NCBI GenBank assembly: GCA_045123995.1
Contig: JBGVKY010000012.1
Location: 62,001-126,000, forward strand
Source of the DNA: HGM11501 sp045123995
Lineage (GTDB): Bacteria > Bacillota > Clostridia > CAKSNL01 > HGM11501
Direction: 5' to 3'
Length of the DNA: 64,000 bases
The position numbers and the translations under genes are program-made. Below, piece by piece: positions 59,307 to 64,000 of this stretch (the first letter of the stretch is position 1; every line of letters begins with the position of its first letter). The notes under the pieces were generated by a model. That model saw only the letters and a program-made list of their open reading frames with translations. It had not been told where the DNA came from and searched no databases.

Positions 59307-59345
59307 AAAATGCAGGCATACCGGCGTATGTCTGCATTTTTTTTG
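59305..59345 (+). terminator. Terminator of the glycosidase-like cluster
   Basis: AATGCAGGCATAC and GTATGTCTGCATT arms (one G-T pair) around a CGGC loop, then T-run. Confidence 0.9.
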
Positions 59346-59370
59346 TTTTGCTACACGAAAACGGAATAAC

Positions 59371-59399
59371 TTGACAAGTTGCTAATTTTATGATATAAT
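59371..59399 (+). promoter_or_regulatory. Consensus promoter of structured leader
   Basis: TTGACA (59371-59376), 17-nt spacer, TATAAT (59394-59399). Confidence 0.82.
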
Positions 59400-59405
59400 A
59401 TAAAT

Positions 59406-59488
59406 ATAGCTAAATAGTGTGCAAATAATCTTTACGCAGGCGGGAAATACCGCTCTGCGGATTTTCGTCGCACTTAATTAGCTTTTTA
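59406..59488 (+). ncRNA. Candidate structured leader/attenuator or small RNA
   Basis: Right at the expected RNA start, 59408-59483 folds into one long interrupted hairpin. It has AGCTAA with TTAGCT; AGTGTGC with GTCGCACT; AATC with GATT; CGCAG with CTGCG; and GCGG with CCGC around GAAATA. It ends in TTTTT (59483-59487). It could be a ~80-nt RNA ending there or an attenuator for the gene at 59568. I could not match it to a known riboswitch. Confidence 0.55.
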
Positions 59489-59567
59489 GGTTAATTTGTG
59501 TGGGGTGGTGCCTATGATTGTGTAATGTATCTATAAGGTATATTAAAATATTTAAGGAGGAAATAAA

Positions 59568-60311
59568 ATGGAAAAAGAAAAAATAAACGAAAACTATGAT
59601 TTAATGGATGAAAACGAAAAATTTGCTATGCGATACGGGGCAAAGGGAAGAGATTTAGGAGATGTTATAAGGGACAATCCCGGAAAAATCACTAATCCTG
59701 AAAAAATACTTTATGCGTGGGATAAGGGAATGAACCTGCGAAAGGACGGCTCCTCAAAGTATTTTCTCGACCGCATAGAAAAAGCAGAAATGGATAATCT
59801 CAAGTCTACCTTAAGCCAAGGGGGTTCGACACCCCTTGGCTTAAGTGGGAAAACCGATGGAAACGGAATATCGTCAGAGCCGGAGAGGGATATATGGGGG
59901 AATGATTTGTTCAAAGATGCCTCCTTCGGAAACAGAGAAGAATTTACATTTGATTTGCGAGAAGAAAAAAATCCTAAATCTAAAGAAGATAATTACCTAT
60001 TGAAAAAAGATGAAAATTATGGTAGAATGTATGTAACAAAATACAGCAACGAAGACACTTCGGAGAAAAACAAGGATGGAAAATTCAAGTTTTCTATTAA
60101 ACCGGAGGATATTTATAAAGCAATAGGATGGATATGCACCTTTGGAGGACTATTCAAAGGAGGCATCCCTTCAGCAATTGATTTGGCAGAACAAAATCTT
60201 CTTAGCCAAGAGGAAGAGGACGATCTTCCGGAACATTTTAACTCCATGGGCTTAGATGAAGGCAGTCGTGCTTTAGAAGATTGGAATCGGGAACAATTAT
60301 ACGGTAAATAA
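59568..60311 (+). CDS. Unknown protein with internal palindromic insertion (247 aa)
   Basis: Not recognised. ATG with AGGAGG 8 nt upstream. Charged, Asn/Asp/Glu/Lys-rich, without signal peptide. An N-terminal helical part (about 1-80, KFAMRYGAKGRDLGDVI), a low-complexity middle, and near residue 185 a short hydrophobic Gly-rich stretch (AIGWICTFGGLFKGGIPSAI), then an acidic tail. Codons 82-93 are made by a perfect 15-bp inverted repeat (59811-59845), which reads through in frame. It is co-transcribed with the membrane protein 14 nt downstream. Confidence 0.7.
   Translation: MEKEKINENYDLMDENEKFAMRYGAKGRDLGDVIRDNPGKITNPEKILYAWDKGMNLRKDGSSKYFLDRIEKAEMDNLKSTLSQGGSTPLGLSGKTDGNGISSEPERDIWGNDLFKDASFGNREEFTFDLREEKNPKSKEDNYLLKKDENYGRMYVTKYSNEDTSEKNKDGKFKFSIKPEDIYKAIGWICTFGGLFKGGIPSAIDLAEQNLLSQEEEDDLPEHFNSMGLDEGSRALEDWNREQLYGK
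59811..59845. repeat. Perfect 15-bp inverted repeat inside a coding region
   Basis: Arms 59811-59825 and 59831-59845 are exact reverse complements around a 5-nt loop (TCGAC). It is GC-richer than the flanks and encodes LSQGGSTPLGLS in frame. It looks like an inserted palindromic element. Confidence 0.8.
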
Positions 60312-60325
60312 AGAGAGGTTTTAAA

Positions 60326-61258
60326 ATGAAAAAGCTTATTATCGCAAGGATTCTCGCATTTTTTACATTTATGCTTGCGGCAATAGTTGCTGCGATTGTA
60401 TTAATTCTCTGCGGAATTAACGTCTATGAAAGTGCAATTGAAAATTGGGCTATAGAAGTTTGTCTTTCTATAGGAACCATCAGTGTATGTCTTCTATACT
60501 TTTTTTCAGGAAAAAGATTTCACGATGTAAGCTTGAAAAGACTAATACCCCTGTTTTTTATCTGGACTGTAACTGTTTTTTTAATAAGTGCTTTTACGAC
60601 CCCATATCTCATTGCCTTAAATGGAGGGTTCAGTTGGATTTCTGTATATATTGACAGAGTAGGTATTGCAAAAGCCCCTTACATCTCGGGGATAATCAGC
60701 TTTTTAGTGGAGATGTCCGTTATAATAATGGGTATCTTTATAGGAAGAATTAAGGCAGGCAAAACAGACGGAAAGCACTTAATATACCTTTCTAAATTTT
60801 TTGCCATTATAATATTTTATGCTATAGGCGAGCTTATAAAGGTGATATTCGTATTGGTGTCCCCTGATGCTATATCCCAGGAACTTATTACACAAGGGGT
60901 GCATTTTGGAGGCATTATAGCCATGCTTCCTGTGGCTCTTTGGAGTATATATGCGGGATTTAAAAGCTTTCGTGCCAACTTAAAAATCGTGTTGCCCGTT
61001 TTCCTTTTATGGAATGCCTTTACATTGTTCTTAAACGGTGCTTTCGGATTGTGGGACTTTCTCAAACTTGGCGGGATATACAGAGCATTTTCAATGGGGC
61101 TGATTTCCCTTACAGGCGGAAAATATCTGTTGGTTTCATACATCGCATCCTACCTTTTGGAAGCTTTATTCATAACTGCAGGGGTATTTTTAGGAAGATA
61201 CTTTAATAAAAAGAAAGGGCTTCAAAAAGAACCTTTCGAAGATATAGTAAATGAATAA
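60326..61258 (+). CDS. Unknown polytopic membrane protein (310 aa)
   Basis: About eight membrane helices arranged in two similar halves (MKKLIIARILAFFTFMLAAI and LIYLSKFFAIIIFYAIGELI begin them). Each half has an ALNGGFSW / FLNGAFGLWDF-type polar turn, suggesting an internal duplication. Short cytoplasmic basic loops and an acidic C-terminal tail. No transporter family recognised. AGAGAGG precedes the ATG. It pairs with the unknown soluble protein at 59568 under the structured leader. Confidence 0.7.
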   Translation: MKKLIIARILAFFTFMLAAIVAAIVLILCGINVYESAIENWAIEVCLSIGTISVCLLYFFSGKRFHDVSLKRLIPLFFIWTVTVFLISAFTTPYLIALNGGFSWISVYIDRVGIAKAPYISGIISFLVEMSVIIMGIFIGRIKAGKTDGKHLIYLSKFFAIIIFYAIGELIKVIFVLVSPDAISQELITQGVHFGGIIAMLPVALWSIYAGFKSFRANLKIVLPVFLLWNAFTLFLNGAFGLWDFLKLGGIYRAFSMGLISLTGGKYLLVSYIASYLLEALFITAGVFLGRYFNKKKGLQKEPFEDIVNE

Positions 61259-61261
61259 ATT

Positions 61262-61303
61262 ACATAAATAAAAAAATGCTGGCAATGCCAGCATTTTTTT
61301 TAT
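61262..61303. terminator. Bidirectional terminator
   Basis: AAATGCTGGC, AAT, GCCAGCATTT with long A and T flanks; serves the membrane protein gene and the convergent topoisomerase gene. Confidence 0.92.
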
Positions 61304-63492
61304 TCATCAAACAAACTCATCTGTGTGCCCTTGTCCGTTGCTTTTAAGAAAAAGCCTGCGGCGGGAATTGATTTTGAGAAATACTTTTTAGGGTCTGCTA
61401 CCTTAGCCTCGGAAGCTAAGCTTATTGATTTCATAGTGGCATTTTTCTTTAATGTAAATGCCTTGACACCCTGGGTATCTCTTGTGGTTTTTAAGTTGAC
61501 GGATTCCGTATTAAAGCACAAAAGCTTTGCATTTGTGGTTTCTGCTAAAACGTCCGAATCTTCGGTCATATATATAATACCGACGATGGGGGATGAGTCC
61601 GAGTAGGCGTTTATAAGCTTCTTTCTGTTTGTCTTGGTCTCATAAGCCTTTAAGGGAACCTTGGCAACCTTTCCATTTTCAAAGGCAAAGAGCAAAAGAC
61701 CTTCATAGTTATCGGTAACAACGATTTTTATAATGTTTTCGCTCTCGGAAAGCTCGGCTATATTGGGGATATATTCACCGAAGGAGCTTGCCTTACAGTC
61801 AGGAATTTCGCTTATCTTCATTTTATAAACCGTAGCCTTATCGGAGAAAAGAAGTATGTCGCTTCTGTTGGTGCCCTCCTGCTGGGAAATAATTTCGTCC
61901 CCGTCCTTAAGCTTGTGCTCGGAAGAGCTTCGTAAGGAAACCAGCGAAATCTTCTTTAAGTAGTTATCTCTTGTTAAGAACATCTTTAAGTTATAGGCCT
62001 CAACTTCCGAATCGGGAGAAACGGTGGTAACTTCATCTGCCGCAACAATTTCGCTCTTACGTTCGCCGCCGTATTTTTTAGCGATATCAGAAAGCTCTGA
62101 TGCAATGATTTTCTTGATTTTCGCATCGTTTTTTACAACTTCCGAAAGGTCTTTTATTTCTTTTTCCAAATTCTCAACATCGGCGATTTTCTTTAAGATA
62201 TATTCTTTGTTAAGGTTACGGAGTTTTATTTCAGCCACGAAGTCAGCCTGAATCTCGTCAATGCCGAAGCCACTCATTAAATTGGGAACAACATCAGCGT
62301 CATTCTGAGTTTCACGTATAATCTTAATTGCCTTATCTAAGTCAAGCAGGATTTTGCGAAGTCCGTACAAAAGATGTAAAAGAGAATTCTTTTTATCAAT
62401 ATCAAATAGAATCCTGCGTCTTACACAATCTAATCTGAAGTCAATCCAGTGCAAGAGGATTCCTCTTACCCCGAGTACCTGAGGACGGTTTTTGATAAGT
62501 ACGTTAAAGTTACAACCGAAGCTGTCCTCTAAAGGAGTTTTGGCGAACAAAAATGCCATAAGTTTATCAGGGTCAGCTCCCCTTTTGATGTCGATTGTAA
62601 TTTTAAGACCGCTTAAATCCGTTTCGTCACGAAGGTCTGAAATTTCCTTGGCCTTACCCTCTTTAACAAGCTTTGTAATCGCCTCAATGATAAGCTCTGC
62701 CTGGGTGGTGTATGGAATTTCATAAATTTCAATGCACTGATTTTTCTTGTCATAACGCCATTTGGAACGGATTTTAAACGAGCCTCTTCCTGTTTCATAG
62801 ATTGAGCGGAAAAGCTCTTTGTCATATAAAATCTGTCCGCCTCCCGGAAAATCAGGAGCCAGTAGTGTTTCTAAAATGTCCGCATCCTTGTCCTTTAAGA
62901 GGGCAATTGTGGTGTCGCAAAGCTCCTTTAAGTTGAAAGAGCAGATGTTACTTGCCATACCTACTGCGATACCTAAATTGGGGTTTGCCAAAATGTTTGG
63001 GAAGGTTACGGGCAGAAGCGACGGCTCTTTCATAGTGCCGTCGAAGTTGTCCACAAAGTCAACATTGTTTTTATCAATATCGGAAAACAGCTCTGCCGAT
63101 ATGGGAGCAAGCTTTACCTCGGTATATCTTGCGGCAGCAGAAGCCATGTCACGGCTGTACTTCTTACCGAAAGACCCCTTTGAATCCACAAAAGGATAAA
63201 GTAATGAAGCATTACCCCGGGTGAGTCTTACCAGGGTATCGTAAATTGCCATATCGCCGTGGGGGTTTAATTTCATGGTCTGACCCACAACGTTGGAGCT
63301 TTTTGTGCGGACTCCCGTTAAAAGACCCATTTTATACATAGTATAGAGCAGCTTTCTGTGAGAGGGCTTAAGACCGTCAATTTCAGGAATTGCACGAGAC
63401 ACAATAACGCTCATGGCGTAGGGCATATAGTTGGTCCTTAAGGTGTCGGTAATAAGCTGGTCCACTTCTTTAGCGTGTAGATTTTCACTCAT
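61300..63492 (-). CDS. Type IIA topoisomerase subunit A (ParC/GyrA-like)
   Basis: 730 residues from ATG 63492; an in-frame TTG at 63498 is only 4 nt from GGAG and less likely. The breakage-reunion domain starts MPYAMSVIVSRAIPEIDGLKPSHRKLLY, has SSNVVGQTMKLNPHGDMAIYDTLVRL (the quinolone-region equivalent) and the catalytic Tyr123 preceded by Arg122 (AARYTEVKLAP). The coiled-coil and exit gate follow to about residue 480. The C-terminal ~250 residues hold degenerate beta-pinwheel repeats, but no clear GyrA box (QRRGGKG) is visible, favouring ParC. No parE/gyrB is adjacent. Confidence 0.9.
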   Translation of the reverse strand: MSENLHAKEVDQLITDTLRTNYMPYAMSVIVSRAIPEIDGLKPSHRKLLYTMYKMGLLTGVRTKSSNVVGQTMKLNPHGDMAIYDTLVRLTRGNASLLYPFVDSKGSFGKKYSRDMASAAARYTEVKLAPISAELFSDIDKNNVDFVDNFDGTMKEPSLLPVTFPNILANPNLGIAVGMASNICSFNLKELCDTTIALLKDKDADILETLLAPDFPGGGQILYDKELFRSIYETGRGSFKIRSKWRYDKKNQCIEIYEIPYTTQAELIIEAITKLVKEGKAKEISDLRDETDLSGLKITIDIKRGADPDKLMAFLFAKTPLEDSFGCNFNVLIKNRPQVLGVRGILLHWIDFRLDCVRRRILFDIDKKNSLLHLLYGLRKILLDLDKAIKIIRETQNDADVVPNLMSGFGIDEIQADFVAEIKLRNLNKEYILKKIADVENLEKEIKDLSEVVKNDAKIKKIIASELSDIAKKYGGERKSEIVAADEVTTVSPDSEVEAYNLKMFLTRDNYLKKISLVSLRSSSEHKLKDGDEIISQQEGTNRSDILLFSDKATVYKMKISEIPDCKASSFGEYIPNIAELSESENIIKIVVTDNYEGLLLFAFENGKVAKVPLKAYETKTNRKKLINAYSDSSPIVGIIYMTEDSDVLAETTNAKLLCFNTESVNLKTTRDTQGVKAFTLKKNATMKSISLASEAKVADPKKYFSKSIPAAGFFLKATDKGTQMSLFDE

Positions 63493-63528
63493 AAACAAAA
63501 TTCTCCTTTTGGAAAAACACTTTCCTTT

Positions 63529-63537
63529 ATTATACCA
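63529..63537 (-). promoter_or_regulatory. Extended -10 promoter of parC-like gene
   Basis: Minus-strand TGG-TATAAT (TATAAT is plus 63529-63534). No good -35; that region overlaps the first arm of the structured repeat at 63541. Confidence 0.55.
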
Positions 63538-63540
63538 TAA

Positions 63541-63650
63541 GCAAAAATGTTTGCTTGCAATGGCATTTTTGCGCAGCCGTCAAGGAGTACAAGGCAGACC
63601 ATAAGGTCTGCAAGACGCTGTTGGCGTCTTTCGGGCAACGCCCCTTGTAT
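63541..63650. repeat. Structured intergenic repeat-like element
   Basis: Consecutive hairpins: GCAAAAATG (63541-63549) with CATTTTTGC (63564-63572). Then TACAAGG (63588-63594) with CCTTGTA (63643-63649), enclosing GCAGACC-ATAA-GGTCTGC (63594-63611) and AAGACGC-TGTTG-GCGTCTT (63612-63630). GC content is above the flanks. The three-way junction form suggests a mobile palindromic repeat or an RNA. No protein is encoded. Confidence 0.65.
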
Positions 63651-63816
63651 GTATTATAACATAATTTTGGAAAAAAGGAAAGAAAAATTTAATAATGTTT
63701 TTTTTGGGAGAAAAGCAAAAAAGGAGTAGGATTTTTGCCAACTTGTCATTTTGCACAAAAAGGAAAGATGAAAATATAAAACATTTACAAAAATATCAGG
63801 AAGAATGGGTTATATA

Positions 63817-63845
63817 TTGATTTTGGATATGAAAAAGAGTATAAT
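63817..63845 (+). promoter_or_regulatory. Promoter of the right-edge gene
   Basis: TTGATT (63817-63822), 17-nt spacer, TATAAT (63840-63845). The remaining 63651-63816 stretch holds nothing I can assign. Confidence 0.75.
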
Positions 63846-63868
63846 ATTCAAAAAAAGGAGGAATTATT

Positions 63869-64000
63869 ATGAGGAAAATTTTAGCATTGGCACTTGCACT
63901 TATTATGGCTTTAAGCCTTTGTGCAACAGTTTGGGCAGAGGATGATTATTATGCACCCTCAAACATTGATATGGGTAAATCAGGCGCAGGCTCAGAGATA
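63869..64000 (+). CDS. Secreted protein, 5' part only
   Basis: ATG at 63869 with AAGGAGG 8 nt upstream; 44 codons are present before the right edge. It begins with a clear Sec signal peptide (MRKILALALALIMALSLCATVWA, cleavage likely after AWA/AED). The mature start DDYYAPSNIDMGKSG is acidic and Tyr-rich. The type cannot be decided from so little; the Cys in the signal core is not in a good lipobox. Confidence 0.8.
   Translation, partial: MRKILALALALIMALSLCATVWAEDDYYAPSNIDMGKSGAGSEI

Noticed and set aside
59371..59490. c-di-GMP, T-box or purine riboswitch in the 59.4-kb leader
   Set aside because: No GGNAGC/GCAAA tetraloop-receptor pair, no T-box sequence (TGGGTGG-type with terminator pairing) and no purine core could be found.
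1..64000. CRISPR array, rRNA operon or intact prophage
   Set aside because: No regularly spaced repeat series, no rRNA-like stretch and no phage structural genes were seen; the XRE pair at 25.9-26.8 kb is the only phage-like feature.

Overview
The window looks like a chromosome segment of a low-GC, anaerobic, endospore-forming Clostridia (Bacillota), probably uncultured. Sporulation genes (spoIIP, sigK, a GerMN lipoprotein), a rubredoxin-type flavoprotein, an O2-sensitive-type radical SAM protein and a minimal SufBC-like Fe-S assembly pair support this. I see no rRNA, no CRISPR array and no intact prophage or IS element.

Region 1 (1-17.99 kb) is an ion-transport block, almost all on the minus strand. 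One apparent operon runs chrA-like half, chrA-like half, kdpD-like kinase, kdpE-like regulator, yitT and ends at a strong terminator near 12.48 kb. A second long run follows: pyk, putP-like, Na/Pi symporter, DUF368 (PopT-like), small membrane protein, secDF, oadB, a 39-codon oadG-like gene, Na+/alanine symporter and trkA, which runs off the left edge. A divergent cation/proton antiporter lies at 16.6 kb. Three tandem 11-bp direct repeats (consensus C-G-G-Y-T-A-A-G) sit at the same place relative to the -10 box of the two minus-strand promoters and just upstream of the antiporter's -35. I read these as operators of the KdpE-like regulator, forming a local cation-homeostasis regulon.

Region 2 (18-21.3 kb) is accessory: a SLOG-fold protein, a ribbon-helix-helix protein, a secreted unknown, a TnpV/DUF6809-like pair of the kind found on mobilisable elements, and a CDF metal exporter. 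Codon habits change across this region (ATA/AGA/GGA are rare to the left and common to the right), so it may be a transfer boundary or an assembly junction.

Region 3 (21.4-38.5 kb) holds a HAD phosphatase with a flavoprotein-rubredoxin, a small alarmone synthetase, argF with two ArgR-like boxes, a secreted copper-amine-oxidase-N-like protein, a divergent pair of XRE-type regulators with symmetric operators, spoIIP, a G5/3D cell-wall protein, a two-component system, the GerMN lipoprotein, sigK, acp-rnc-radical SAM, an AEC transporter that seems to start at ACG, a second YitT protein and a sugar isomerase-like TIM barrel.

Region 4 (38.5-50.6 kb) holds a candidate ~75-nt small RNA with an anti-Shine-Dalgarno stretch, the smsCB pair, tRNA-Arg(CCU) with a duplicated 3' end, an MBL/TPR pair, three small unknown genes, a phosphodiesterase, a FHA-FtsW-PBP wall-synthesis cluster, RNase J and an FAD dehydrogenase. 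Region 5 (50.6-64 kb) holds glycerate kinase, three tandem ~840-residue intracellular glycosidase-like paralogues, a structured leader RNA before two unknown genes, a lone ParC/GyrA-type subunit, a structured intergenic repeat and the start of a secreted protein cut by the right edge.
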